A DNA stretch of 64,000 nt from Didymella arachidicola. Taxonomy: Eukaryota; Ascomycota; Dothideomycetes; Pleosporales; Didymellaceae. The position numbers and the translations under genes are program-made. Positions 21,127 through 32,693 of the stretch are shown piece after piece. The stretch spans positions 310,001-374,000 of the forward strand of contig CM049985.1 of the NCBI GenBank assembly GCA_016630955.3. The letters are read 5' to 3'. The number at the start of each line of letters is the position of its first letter. Position 1 is the stretch's first letter. A model generated the notes under the pieces. That model did not search any database. It was given only the letters and a program-made list of their open reading frames with translations, and was not told the origin of the DNA.

Positions 21127-23481
21127 CTATGCTTCCAGAGCAGCATAACCCGGCTCGAACATGAGCAAGCTCATCCAGTCAGTCTCCTCGATCTCCAAGC
21201 CATCAGCCATCGTAAGGATCTGCTCGGCCGTCAAATCTATACATGGATCACTGCTGTCGGTCGACACGTGGACAGCGTCCTGCCGACAAGGTTGTTGGCC
21301 CGAGGTAGCCGTGACTTTGTCCAGCATATCCCTAAGCTCACGCAGTTCACGAATGCGGTGCGCAGCAACATCGTTTCCGCATCTTGCTATGTACTCAAAC
21401 AGCGCGAATGCATCGCTCAAGAGGCTTGATTCGGGCGCAACCGTTGTGCTGTCGATGAACTGAATCAAGAGGAGGGCAGTGGTGGATACGAACAGCGCGT
21501 CAAAATCCCATGGTAGGAAGGTTTCAAGCAACCCTTGTTCCTGGAGGCTCGATAGAATGCCAATCATGTTCTGAGCTGCCTCGAAAGACACACTTATGAG
21601 ATGGCGAACTTTTGCCGATGCGGTCAAATGTGTTGCCTCTGTAGGGTTCTGGAGAAGGAGCTCGAGGCAGTAGAATAGGATCGGCCGTATGACAAGAATG
21701 ACGAGCTAGACTTGCATCAGTGCGAATCTCAACGCGTGGAATCAAACGGACCTGCAAATGTTGCAAATGAAGATGTGCTGCGGTCCTCGACATGCCTCGA
21801 TTCGTTTGTAGTGCGAATGTAGTCCGCGTTTGTTCTGCGAGTGTCGTGAGCGTGTCCAGTACACTTCTGATGTTGGTGACGAAATCTTTGTGCAAACGTT
21901 GGTCGGGTCCGTAGACGTCTACTATGTGTCAGCCTTGGCGCGACATCCTTTCGAAGAAGGCACACACATCTGGCAATATCAGCGTACACATGTGAAAGGC
22001 TGATTTGCATCTGTAAAGCCGCACGACGGTGAACGGACCCGGTGAAGTCCGGGAGCTGGCAAGTAATTTCATAGGTCCTGATGGACTGCGGTATGCCCAT
22101 CAGACTAGTCATTTGCCTATCAAGGAGGCATACGGTCCACCAGATCTTGCGACAGCGTTGCACCAGAAGTTCACCAAGGTCTTGAACAGGCATGTTGGTG
22201 TGCATACCGTTGGCTTGTCCAATACGCATGGCCTGGCCGATCTGCAAGGTCATCAGCGTCTCGCTCATGCGCAAGGTTGAAGGAGTTTAGGAACGTACAG
22301 TGACGTGGGCAGCATTCCTGGAGTCCAGCGCATGCAAATACAGCGCAGCGCAGCAAAGTAATTCCATAGCAACTATGGGATCCCGACACAGCGTGTCTGT
22401 ATCCGGAAGCAGTTGCTGAGCCTCGTGGAAGAGCTCAGAGCCAGAAGGCCGCAGACTTTGCTGGTTGTTCTGGGCGAGGGCCTTGCCTAGGGCAATGACC
22501 AGAAGGAAGTGCACGTACCAGAGGTCCGTTCCACATGTATCAGCAGTGTCGTTGTAAAATGCCCGTAGTTTTGCATTGAATTCTTCCTCATCAAACAGAT
22601 GGAAGAGCTGGGTACAGTGGAACTTTACAATGTTGACGAGGAAGAGAGCATGATCGATACTGGGTACTACAGCCTTTTCAAGGACCACCGAGTCGCGTCT
22701 GTTGTTCCATGGCAGGCCGTATGCTTCGCCTTCGAAGAGGAAGTCCGAAGAAGGAAAGGGTGTTCGATGAATATGCGTATGCACCAAATTCAGGACGCGG
22801 CCGTGAAATGACCAGTTCGACGAAGGACCGAGGTAGGCTTTGAACGGTCAGCTTCTTCTGGCCATGAGTAGTGTTTTGATGTTCTCTATCGCTCACATTT
22901 TAGGCCCTTCGATGAGGACATGTACTTCGGCGCCGCAGTGATTGACAGTGGATTGGCGAGCTTTGGCGCATCTGACTCTGTGTCATCTTCCGCTTGTAGG
23001 GCTCCTCGTGCTGCAACGTCTGCATCGTTGGTCGTGCTTGGTGCTGATTCGACTTGATGTCTTGAGACAAGGTGTGGGACTCCATCTTCATATGCTGGAG
23101 GAAGTCGCGGTGCCGATGACCTTGGCGACGGGTTGTGGTTGATTGCTTCCTCGGTCTGCTCGAGTCGCACCACTCTGGCTTGTAGAGCTGATAGATAGCT
23201 TCTCTATCAGTGCAAGTCTCAGCCGGAAGACGCAAGCCTGTACCTACCCTTTCGTGACAACTACCTTGATCTCCGACTCATTCACAACACACACAAGGCT
23301 CCGCCTCGCACAATTGGCGCAGGGCTGCTGACCTGAGCACTTGATCTTCTGCCTTTTGCACCTCGTGCAGCTGCAGCCCGACTTGCATGTCAGTGTGCAC
23401 CATAATGAGATTGATGTGGTGCAGAAACACATACGCGTACGCTGAGCGTTTGCTCACCCTGTTCTCATTGCTACCAGTCAT
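21127..23481 (-). CDS. Zn2Cys6 fungal transcription factor (second)
   Basis: Seven exons: 23481-23458, 23381-23248, 23201-22897, 22837-22299, 22241-21968, 21921-21752 and 21705-21127, giving 674 residues. The start MTGSNENR is separated from the zinc cluster by a 76-bp intron. The cluster is C13-x2-C-x6-C-x5-C-x2-C-x6-C39, followed by the linker SYLSALQARVVRLEQTEEAI, a short coiled coil for dimerisation. The fungal_trans core includes YLGPSSNWSFHGRVL, AAHVTIGQAMRIGQANGMH, RKIWWTVCLLDRQMTSLMG and LDVYGPDQRLHKDFV. The C-terminus (LVILVIRPILFYCLELLLQ and onward) is the usual helical tail. It is divergent from SPB1 with about 507 bp between starts. Confidence 0.87.
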
Positions 23482-23988
23482 CACTCGCTCGGATGTTGGT
23501 GGGAAGAGCTATCATGTCTATATGTAGTGCATGACTTCAAACATCGATAGTGGATCATACTGCCTGTTCGGACGAAAGATAGGGCAATTGACACACCGCG
23601 AAAGCGGGGAACGATACGATTGATGCTCAGCTGCGTGTATTACCCCATAGCGTATTCTCGCCCTATTCCGCAGCGGCTATCTGCGGTCTCATCCCGCGCA
23701 GAGGCAGAGCGGGAATGTGATGTGCTACAGGGGGTATTCCAATTACTCCGAGCACTTCGCCATGCGGTCAGAGGCTACGCAATTTGCGATTTGCGAATAA
23801 GAAGATGGCTGCTCAGAGGGTGCGGCCATGATGGTCGGCGGGGCGGGGCAGACGGACGTGGGTGTGGCTGCCCTGTGGCGCAGTGACCCTGTGCTCTAGG
23901 CTGGCGCTAGCGGCTCCACTCAATTTTCTGTGGTGTGAAAGTTCGAGCGGCCCACGCTTCACGCCCCAAACCACGCCGAACCGCAGTC
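23482..23988. promoter_or_regulatory. Divergent promoter region, Zn2Cys6 gene and SPB1
   Basis: 507 bp between two opposite starts. The region is GC-rich near the SPB1 side. No defined element was recognised. Confidence 0.4.
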
Positions 23989-26558
23989 ATGGCGATCCAG
24001 AAGAAGCACGGAAAGGGGCGCCTCGACAAATGGTACAAGCTCGCCAAGGAGAAGGGCTATCGCTCGCGTGCGGCGTTCAAGCTGATTCAGCTGAACAAAA
24101 AGTACAACTTCCTCGAGAAGAGCAAGGTCTTGATTGATCTTTGCGCTGCGCCGGGAGGATGGTGCCAGGTCGCCTCAGAGGTGCGAATAGCGATGCAATA
24201 CGTACCGACAGTGTCTGACAGTCTCAGGTCATGCCCGCGGGCGCCCTCATCGTCGGTGTGGATCTCGCCCCCATCAAAGCCATCCCTCGATGCATTACCT
24301 TCCAGAGCGATATCACGACCGACAAGTGCCGAACCACCCTGCGCTCGCACCTCAAGCACATGAAGGCGGATGCCGTCATCCACGACGGTGCGCCCAACGT
24401 CGGTACCGCGTGGGTACAGGACGCCTTCACGCAGGCCGAGTTGGTACTGCAGTCGATGAAGCTGGCCACCGAGTTTCTGTGCGAGGGCGGTGTGTTCGTC
24501 ACCAAGGTCTTCCGATCCAAGGACTACAATGCGCTGCTCTGGTGTTTCCAGCAGCTGTTCATGAAGGTCGAGGCCACCAAGCCGCCTTCGTCTCGCAACG
24601 TTTCTGCCGAGATCTTCGTCGTGTGCCGCGGCTACAAGGCGCCCAAGAATCTCGATCCCAAGTTCCTCGACCCCAAGTACGTCTTCGCAGAGCTCGCAGA
24701 GCCCGCACCGAACAACGAAGCCAAGGTCTTCAACCCTGAGAAGAAGAAGCGCAAGCGTGGCGGTTACGAGGAGGGCGACTGGACCCAGTTCCACGAGGCT
24801 ACCGTCGCCGAGTTTATCGAGACACCTGACCCTATCGCTATGCTGGGCAGCCTTAATAGGCTTACCTTCGAGCAGAAGGGAAACGGCGACATTGCCATCG
24901 CCACCATCGACAAGCTGAAGGAGACGACCAAGGAAGTCCGGAACTGCTGTGCTGATTTGAAGGTGCTCGGTCGCGCCGACTTCAAGCGCCTCCTGCGCTG
25001 GCGTCTGAAGGTCCGCGACATCTTCGGCTTCTCCAAGAAGTCCAAGGACGCAGCTGAGAAGAAGGAGGCCGAGGAGGCCGAGGAGGCCAAAGAAGGCGAA
25101 GAGGAGGCAAGGATCGAGAACATGGATGAGGAGATGAGGCTACAGGAAGAGCTTGAGAGGCTCAAGGACAAGGACTCCAAGCAGAAGAAGAAGCAGCGCC
25201 GCATCGAGAATGAGCGCAAGCAGAAGGAGATTGTCCGAATGCAGATGAACATGGCTACTCCGTTCGAGATTGGCCTCGAGCAGGCTGGGCCAACTGGCGA
25301 CGATGCTATGTTTGCGCTCAAGGCTGTTGAGAAGGATGGCGCTATCTCAAAGATTGCCCGTGGCAAGATGGCGCAGATTGTGGAGAAGGAGAAGGACGAC
25401 TCGACCGAGGAAGAGCTGACAGACGACGATGAGGGAGACAACCTTGAGCGATACCTCGACTCTCAGTACGACGAGTACGTCGAACAGAAGTCGGCTCGCG
25501 ACGCGAAGTACCGTGCGAAGCGAGCAAGGGGTGACAACGAGGACGGTGAATGGAACGGCTTCTCAGATGGCGAGAAGGAAGAGAGTGATGACGAGGAGCT
25601 CGTCCAAGAGGAGGACGACGACGACTCCAGCAGTGACGAGGACGAAGATGCCCCCAAGAAGCTCATTACAACACTAGAGGGCGCAGAGTCTGCCAACGGC
25701 TTAACAAGGCGGGCACAGCGCTTCTTCGACCAAGACATCTTCCAGGGCATCGACGGCTTGGACGACATCGAGAAAGATGAGGACAGCGGAATCGATGTCG
25801 AGGGCGAAGAGGATGTCAAGATGGAAGACGCCGAGGAGATCACCGAGGCTCCTTCGAAATCTGCAAAGAAGGCTACTTTCGCCGAGCCTGCGCCCGCGGA
25901 GTGGTCAGATGAGGATGACGAGGACAAGATTGAGGAAGTCGCCCGCGACGAGTCGCAATGGGAGCACGACGACATCCCGATGAAGAACGGCAAGCCCGAT
26001 ATCGACATCATCACAGCTGAAGCCATGACGCTCGCACATCAAATGGCCACCGGCAAGAAGACAAAACACGACCTCCTTGACGACTCGTTCAACCGCTACT
26101 CCCTGCGCGACACCGAAGGCCTACCAGATTGGTTCCTCGACGACGAAAACAAGCACTCCAAGCTCCAGCGTCCGACAACAGCCGCTGCCGCAGCTGCCAT
26201 CAAGGAGAAGATGCGCGCTCTTAACGCACGGCCGATCAAGAAGGTCCGCGAGGCCCAAGCAAGGAAGAAGTTCAAGGCTGCTCAGCGTCTGGAGAAGCTC
26301 AAGAAGAAGTCCGCCATGCTCGCCGACGAGGAAGGTATGACAGAGAAGGAGAAAGCGCAGTCCATTGCACGCCTGATGAGCAGAGCGTCGAAGAAGAAGC
26401 CCAAGGGCAAGGTCAGCGTCGTTGTTGCTGGTGGAGGCAACAAGGGTATCAAGGGTAGGCCGAAGGGCACAAAGGGTAAATACAAGATGGTCGATGCGAG
26501 GTTGAAGAAGGATGTGCGTGGCTTGAAGAGGGCTGAGAAGAGGAATAAGAAGAGGTAG
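23989..26558 (+). CDS. SPB1: AdoMet-dependent rRNA 2'-O-methyltransferase Spb1
   Basis: Nucleolar methyltransferase of 60S subunit assembly; in yeast it methylates the ribose of a conserved guanosine in the 25S rRNA peptidyl-transferase loop. Exons 23989-24180 and 24228-26558 give 840 residues, matching yeast Spb1. Domains in order: FtsJ/RrmJ methyltransferase (about 1-210) with SRAAFKLIQLN, AdoMet motif LIDLCAAPGGWCQVA, VIHDGAPNVGTAW and GVFVTKVFRSKDY; the DUF3381 middle (about 235-400) with a Lys/Glu-rich coiled coil; long acidic tracts (about 430-620); and the Spb1_C domain (about 640-840) with LPDWFLDDE, PIKKVREAQARKKFKA and a basic C-terminus. The start precedes MAIQKKHGKGRLDKWY, the family N-terminus. 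Confidence 0.96.
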
Positions 26559-28128
26559 ACTGGTGTTTGGTAGGGACAGGAATGGAGTAATGTCACAGCA
26601 TTACAAGGCGTTTGATATCAAAAATGTACAGAGTTGGTTGCTTCACTTCATCCGCGTCTTCTGTTCTTGATCAAGCGTACTCCAACTCCAGACTATCCGC
26701 GTCCCATCGCAATATGCTCCATACCAACCGACCTTTTCTCCACTCGTACCCGCAAACCCAGTCTATGCTCATCCCATTCCACCACCCTGTCTGCTACGTC
26801 GTACTACCAAGATCACCAGACTAAAAGCCTGCTCCGCCCCTCTCTTCGAGACCATCTACCGCCCACTCGAATTCGACACTGAGCCCAAGCCTGAACCGGA
26901 GGCTGTGCGTGAGCTCGTCGAAACCCCGGTTCCATTCGGCACGTTTGTTGTCTCGCTGCCAGACTGGCCTGTCATCTTGGGCCCTAGGCCGGCGGTGAAA
27001 GCTAGGGGCACCATTGAGGTTGAATGGAGGATTTATCAGGAGGTGTAGGATAGCGAAGCTTGCAGACTCGTGTTGCGGCTACGAGGTTTTGTGCGGGATG
27101 ATGTGAACGCTCGGCTTCCTGTGATCGCTACGAGGCTGCCTGCGCGTGGTATCTTTTGGTGTCTTCGGACCCAGTGCTTGGTTGTTTGCAGAGTCAAATC
27201 GAGATAACAAGATGTTGGTGTTAGGTAGTGAGTGCTTGACAGTTCTGCCCTTTCGTCTCGCATGTTAGAATGAGCTTTATACCAGATCTGTTCTCAAGGT
27301 CCATCCATCTCTTTCGTGCTTCGCTCAAGCCCGATCTCTCCTTCATCGTTGCTTCCGCATGAAGCAAGTGTCGAGGATGATTCAGCCTTGCCACACCAAG
27401 CTCACTGACCGCTGACCTTGAAGTTTCAGAAATTGCACAGTTGACGAATGGCTGAACTAAGCTGAGCCAAGACTCAGGTTACCTTTGTCGTCGCTGCGGA
27501 CGTCCGCAAAGACAGCCTCAATCTTGCATGAACATTTCCGGATGGGGAAGTTCACGATAATGGTCAGTCGGGCGAATTCTCACAGTTCATCAGCTGAATG
27601 GATTTTGCTTTTCGACTAGGCCTCCAATCACTGCTTGATAGAGGGCCAAGATTGAGGCTGACCGTTTAGCCGCGAAGCTTGGCCGTGGCGACTGCCAAAT
27701 CGGGTCCGCTTACCAGATTGGGTAATCGCGGTGTATATACAGTCTTGACTTCTCGAATGTCTGCATTCGTGTCTTCTGTAGATTTTCCGAGACGGTGGAA
27801 GTCACCAAACTGAGCCCAAAAAAAAAATGGTGAGGCGTTTCTCAGAGCTTGCAGAAAAGGTGATCTATGCAAGCTGGCCCTTGACCATGATGTTCATGCA
27901 CTATGAGCGTCGCTTCTGATTGGTTGATCTCGCAGCAGACCCAATCAGAGGCCAGCCTCAGCCTATTGTACATGACTCGGTGCATTCCATGCATTTCGCA
28001 CGCACCTATCGTTGTACGCGATCAAGTTGGTGTAGGTAGTCCTTGGAGGAGATGGGTAAATAGAGCTTGTGCGGCGAAATCACTACAGCTACGTGTTAGA
28101 TAAGTGGCGAAAGTTATTAGTGCGCATA
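26559..28128. other. Gene-poor spacer upstream of transposon E4
   Basis: About 1.57 kb. Apart from the possible exon at 26872-27048 it holds only short overlapping ORFs. An A-run is present near 27818. It ends at the TA target site of element E4. Confidence 0.45.
26872..27048 (+). pseudogene. Possible orphan terminal exon or gene remnant
   Basis: A frame ending in TAG at 27046-27048 reads as plausible protein over about 58 codons: DTEPKPEPEAVRELVETP, then PFGTFVVSLPDWPVILGP and GTIEVEWRIYQEV. The frame stays open upstream to about 26670 but loses protein-like character, and no in-frame ATG was found. It may be the last exon of a gene whose earlier exons I could not find, or a remnant. No homology was recognised. 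It lies just downstream of SPB1 in the same orientation. Confidence 0.25.
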
Positions 28129-28178
28129 CCGAGTTCGGCCTCGTGATGCACACGGCGCGTGATGCACACCCCACCAAC
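28129..28178. repeat. Left terminal inverted repeat of E4
   Basis: 50 bp, matching the complement of 30214-30263 except at positions 1, 4 and 24 of the repeat. The internal direct repeats are probable transposase-binding sites. Confidence 0.9.
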
Positions 28179-28279
28179 TTTCGCACCCCAGAATAAGTGA
28201 GGTTATTGATCGACACCACAACGCTACTATCGCGAGATAAGTTGGTGGATTACTATATAGACTATTGCGAAACTTTTGG

Positions 28280-30172
28280 CTACCACAGTTTTTTTGGAGG
28301 ACGCGTGGTGCGGCCAGTAGACGTTGTTGTGGGTGAAGGTGGTAAGGGCGCCTTATGGGCAGCCACCTGCCTTCGCACAGCACCACCACCACGATTCTTT
28401 GTTACTTTTGACTGAGATCTCTGTGAGGCCTTACTCTTAGCCTGTTTAGGTAATTGGGTACTTTTTTCTGCGTTGCTCTTGCGCTGAGCCTCTTCTTTAC
28501 AAGCCTCAATTTGAGCGCGCTTTGCAGCCTGTGCCTTAGCTGTCAATACCTTCTTCTTCTCTCGCTCAACACGCTTATCTTCCTTCTCCTTCGCTTGAAT
28601 AAGCTTCTTCTGGTGTTGAAGCTCCTTCTTAGTAGCTTTTGCTGCCTCCGCAGCGCGCTCTAGGTCCTCTTTTGCCTGGAGTTCTTGCTTCGCGCGCTCA
28701 ATGCGTGAAGGACTCCACAAGACTGCACCACCACTGTCATTACCGTCAATAGGTTGCAAAGGTAGTACCCTCCGCTTTCTCTTCTTATTCTTATTAGCCT
28801 TTAGAGCCTCTTCTAGGCCTTCAATCCGAGCTTCTTGGACTTCTAATCGCACGTGGAGTTGGTGAAGGGCTTGATCAACTGCCTCATCAGCACTGGACCT
28901 ATCCTCTTCTCTTGCACGCTTAAGTAGCCGCTGCGTCTTGCGCCAACTAGGTGAACCTGGTGCAGGCTGAGGCCCTGTAGGCTCTGAGGTCGTGCTAGGC
29001 GTCCTTGGTGTTGGTATTCTGAACTTCTTGAGCACGACGTCGGCATCTGGTGGGTGGATTCCAGTACACTTAAAGGCCTGTACAACGAGGTCTTTGGTGA
29101 AGGTCTTCTTCCAAGCTGCCCAAAAGAGCGGGAAGAAGTCAGCTTGACCTACAGGCACCCACCCCTCTGTGGTATGGCCGCGGTGAAGGAGTTCCATGGA
29201 GTAGCTCTGTGCCAACGGCCCAAAGCACGCTACATCAAGCGGCTGAAGCGCGTGGGTTGCGTGCGGAGGGAATATAAGTAGGAGAATCTTGTTAGCATGA
29301 GCGTATTCGATGAAGGCCTGGGTAACGTGACTGCCGTGGCCATCAAGGATCAAGAGCCTGTACTTCCCTCGCGCTCTTACTCTTGTATAGCGATCAAACA
29401 CCTGCTTCAGCCAGGCAACACCAAGAGCATCATTTATCCAGCCATTTACTGAGGTACAAAAGTGTATATCGTGTTTCCCTGCGTCGACGCGCTGCACCCA
29501 GCTCTCTTGGAGCTGGAGAGACGATGAAGGATAGATGACTGCGGGCGGCAACGCATAACCATCAGCTCCTACTGCTCCTACTACTGTCACCCACTTCCTG
29601 TTGCCATCATGAGATGCTAGCTTGTATTTCCGGCGCCCAAAGAGTCGCTTATCGAAGATTCTGACGCCCTTTGACATCACTCCAATCATGAATCCCTTCT
29701 CATCCATATTGTACGTGTTTTCAGGCTCTATTGAATGCTGCTTGATTGTACTGTGCAGCAGGTCAAAATAAGAGCTAAAGGATTCATATGAAGCAGCATC
29801 GTGACGTGATTTTTCCATAGGCGTGGTCCAGGCTGTGAGAAGGTCGTCGGGGTAGCGATGAAGGAAGCGCGATACCCATCGATCGGAGGGCTCCCATTGA
29901 CACAGCGACTTCACGATTCTCCGCAGGATCTTTCTTGTAGGCATAAGGTGTCTCTCGGTAAGTGATTTGACGTATTGTACAACCTCTATTTCATCGCGTG
30001 GGTGGAGAACTAGCTGGTGTTTTGATTTGACCTCATTTGACGCGCATACACCTTGGTGCCTTCGGCTCAACGTAGTGCGACAACAACCGTGTTTCTGGGC
30101 AAGATCTTTATACGTAAAATGTTCTCCATACTTCAAAGTAGCTAGCTCTGCGAGGGCTTCTTTTAACGGCAT
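28280..30172 (-). CDS. E4 transposase (pogo/Fot1, DDE_1 superfamily)
   Basis: 630 residues, no intron and no stop. An N-terminal psq-type helix-turn-helix (YKDLAQKHGCCRTTLSRRH, about 21-39) is followed by a CENP-B-type DNA-binding region with SDRWVSRFLHRYP. The DDE catalytic core has its three acidic residues in YNMDEKGFMIG, LLILDGHGSH and LQPLDVACFGPL. The C-terminus (about 440-630) is Lys/Glu/Ala-rich, probably a coiled coil, and ends in a basic tail. It performs cut-and-paste transposition at TA sites. The motif spelling (NMDEKGF) differs from E1-E3 (NFDE), so it belongs to another clade. Confidence 0.93.
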   Translation of the reverse strand: MPLKEALAELATLKYGEHFTYKDLAQKHGCCRTTLSRRHQGVCASNEVKSKHQLVLHPRDEIEVVQYVKSLTERHLMPTRKILRRIVKSLCQWEPSDRWVSRFLHRYPDDLLTAWTTPMEKSRHDAASYESFSSYFDLLHSTIKQHSIEPENTYNMDEKGFMIGVMSKGVRIFDKRLFGRRKYKLASHDGNRKWVTVVGAVGADGYALPPAVIYPSSSLQLQESWVQRVDAGKHDIHFCTSVNGWINDALGVAWLKQVFDRYTRVRARGKYRLLILDGHGSHVTQAFIEYAHANKILLLIFPPHATHALQPLDVACFGPLAQSYSMELLHRGHTTEGWVPVGQADFFPLFWAAWKKTFTKDLVVQAFKCTGIHPPDADVVLKKFRIPTPRTPSTTSEPTGPQPAPGSPSWRKTQRLLKRAREEDRSSADEAVDQALHQLHVRLEVQEARIEGLEEALKANKNKKRKRRVLPLQPIDGNDSGGAVLWSPSRIERAKQELQAKEDLERAAEAAKATKKELQHQKKLIQAKEKEDKRVEREKKKVLTAKAQAAKRAQIEACKEEAQRKSNAEKSTQLPKQAKSKASQRSQSKVTKNRGGGAVRRQVAAHKAPLPPSPTTTSTGRTTRPPKKLW

Positions 30173-30213
30173 CGTGGGGTTGAGTTATGGGGGGGTGCGC
30201 AGTATAGGTCAAT

Positions 30214-30263
30214 GTTGGTGGGGTGTGCATCACGCGCCGCGTGCATCACGAGGCCGAACACGC
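30214..30263. repeat. Right terminal inverted repeat of E4
   Basis: Partner of 28129-28178. It ends at the TA duplication at 30264-30265. Confidence 0.9.
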
Positions 30264-30663
30264 TAAGGTTTGATAGGTTAGACCTGACAGTGCGCCTGCT
30301 CTCGTGTTCGGCCCTTGCCCCTTGCTGCCGCTGTCTACATACGCCATTTATTCCGGGTGCCACGGAACATCTATTTTTATACTGTTGATCAGGGTATTCT
30401 AGAGGTCGACAACCAGCATCTCAACGTGCTCTGGGAAGTGCCGGACTTAGCGTGTGCGAATTCATGACATCTGAAGCTCCTTTTGTAGATACGGGATGGG
30501 TCAGCAGATCAATTAAGCTTTGATAGGAAGGAGATTTGGCATACGATACCACAGGTATGCACGTTCATCCTAGAAATATCGTCAGTCTATTGATATCGTA
30601 TTGCAAACAGGTACATCTATACTCATCCGCCAGATTTGAATTCAGGATTTCTAAACCGCAAAT
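30264..30663. other. Intergenic, upstream of sedolisin gene
   Basis: About 400 bp, presumably the protease promoter. E4 lies immediately beyond and could influence it. No specific site was recognised. Confidence 0.4.
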
Positions 30664-32693
30664 ATGGTGCTCCCCTCGTTAGCTATGCAACCTGCCTTGC
30701 TCCTCAATACCATTCTCGCGTTCGCTCATGTCTCATATGCCAGGTCCATTGAACAAGATGGCTGGGGCGTTGTAGCTGATGAGGCACAGGGTACAGCCCT
30801 CCTCACAATCGCACTCCACCAGCCCCGACTGGCGGAAGCCGAAAGCCTGCTTCAAGAAATTTCTGATCCCAAATCTGAGAAGTTCGGGCAATTTCTGGAC
30901 AGGAATGAGCTTGTAAGTACAGGCAAGTCCATCTAGCCTCAATTTTGGATTAACGCAGGGAAGGATACTATGTTCGCACCAACTGAAAACTCAATGCGTG
31001 CCATCACGGAGTGGCTTTCCGTAGCTGATGTAGATACGCGCCGCGTACATGTGCGTCCCAGTAGAGGTTTAGTCGAGGTGCCGATATCCGTCCATCAGCT
31101 GAAAATGCTTGTTGGCACCAACCCCCAGATCTTGGAGCACCGTGAGACGGGTGCGAGACGGCTGAAAAGCCCTAGCCACACTGTCCCAAGTGTACTTAGA
31201 AATCACGTCGAGACTATGTGGTCAAGGGTTCCAACTGCCTCCAGGCATGACTCGAAACGTAGCAGTAACCTTGATCGACCCAAGTCGTATGCATCCAAGG
31301 TGTTGCGAAGACAGGCACCAGTTTCAATAAGCAACTGCAGCTTGAGCTGGACTCCCGCTTGTATCCGAGGTAAGCCTCCAAGATCCACTTGACACATACG
31401 GATAGTGACTGTGTAGAACTTTACAACATTCCATTGGGCACAGAAGCGGCTCCGAACAACTCTCTCGGCATTTATGGAGCTGGCGATGCTTATCAAGCAG
31501 CAGACTTGAGCAACTTTTTCTCCAAGTTTGCTGACTTTATACCAAACGGTACAAAGCCGTCTGTCGATACCATCAATGGCGCACCTCCCACCCCTGGCGA
31601 AGAAGTCCAAGGCGAGCAAATACTGGATCTTTCCATGGCCTATCCTATAGCATACCCTCAGAATGTTCACATCTTTCAAAACCCCACCATCCACTTCGGT
31701 TTGGGCTTGGGAAACAACTTCTTGGATGCAGTCGACGCATCTTACTGTGACTACGACGGGGGCGATGACCCAAATCTAGATCCGCAGTATCCTCAATTCC
31801 AAGGATTCCAGGGTCCGGCCATGTGTGGCGTCTACAACATCACCAACGTACTGTCTATATCGTACGCCACAGACGAGAGCTCCTTAGGCGTGCACTATGT
31901 GCAACGGCAATGTTCCGAATGGATGAAGCTAGCTTTGCAGGGAGTCACTGTACTTGTTGCATCTGGAGATAGGGGCGTTCAAGGAATCCAGGGTTGCTCA
32001 GCATTAGAGACAGCAGAAGGAGGTGCATTCAACCCGCCCTTTCCGGGTGTCTGCCCATATGTGACAACTGTTGGAGCGACTCAGATCAACATTACCGAGA
32101 CCGGTTACCAGGAGGTGGCCGTCTACGACCCCAAGCACAACTATTACTCAGGAGGTAAGGACCAATTTCCATGTTATTTTGCAGCACTAAATGGTTACCA
32201 GGAGGATTCAGCAACTTCAACACTCAGCCAGAATACCAAGCTCAGGCCGTGAAGGACTACTTTTCGAAATATGACCCGAAGTATCCAGAGGGCACTTTTA
32301 ACAAGTCCGGTAGAGCATTTCCAGATGTTTCGATGTTAGGGGCAAATGTCACCATCGTTGATACCTTGGAAACCGTACAGAGCGGAGGTACAAGCGCTGC
32401 TGCGCCTTTGTTTGCTGGGATGATCAGCAGAATCAACGACGAACGCCTGCTGGCCGGTAAAAAACCAATTGGCTTCCTCAATCAGATTCTCTACCAGCAC
32501 CCTGAGGTCTTCACAGATGTAAGGAGACGTCATAAGTGAATATACTCCGCTGACACTATTACAGATCACTGATGGCAGTAATCCGGGCTGTAAGACCTCG
32601 GGCTTCCAAACAGCTAAAGGATGGGATCCTGTGTCAGGTCTGGGGTCTCCTGTTTTCCCGAAACTTCGCAACCTGCTTGTCAATTTGCCTTGA
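30664..32693 (+). CDS. Secreted sedolisin / tripeptidyl-peptidase (S53)
   Basis: Exons 30664-30912, 30964-31369, 31417-32154, 32202-32518 and 32565-32693 give 612 residues. A signal peptide is likely (hydrophobic ALLLNTILAFAHVSYA, cut near residue 26). The pro-kumamolisin activation domain follows (residues about 40-200). The catalytic domain starts about CSLSWTPACIRELYN. The catalytic Glu and Asp are E285 and D289 (GEQILD), the oxyanion Asp is D403 (VASGDRGV), and the nucleophile is S529 in SGGTSAAAP. The calcium-site region is at the end (ITDGSNPGC, GWDPVSGLGSP). Such enzymes remove tripeptides from protein N-termini at acidic pH outside the cell. The first intron acceptor is ambiguous (30958 or 30963); I took 30963 because it keeps the frame and the family spacing. 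Confidence 0.9.

Larger units (their letters stand above)
28129..30263 (-). mobile_element. Fot1/pogo-type DNA transposon E4, apparently complete
   Basis: 2135 bp bounded by TA duplications at 28127-28128 and 30264-30265, the Tc1/mariner-pogo target. The 50-bp terminal inverted repeats (28129-28178 and 30214-30263) differ at only three positions. Each contains two direct copies of CGTGATGCAC spaced about 16 bp, then the motif CACCCCACCAAC. One uninterrupted transposase fills the centre. Intact ends plus an intact ORF suggest a recent or still mobile copy. Confidence 0.92.

Noticed and set aside
24087..24794. Minus-strand ORF across the SPB1 methyltransferase domain
   Set aside because: Shadow of SPB1; no independent signal.
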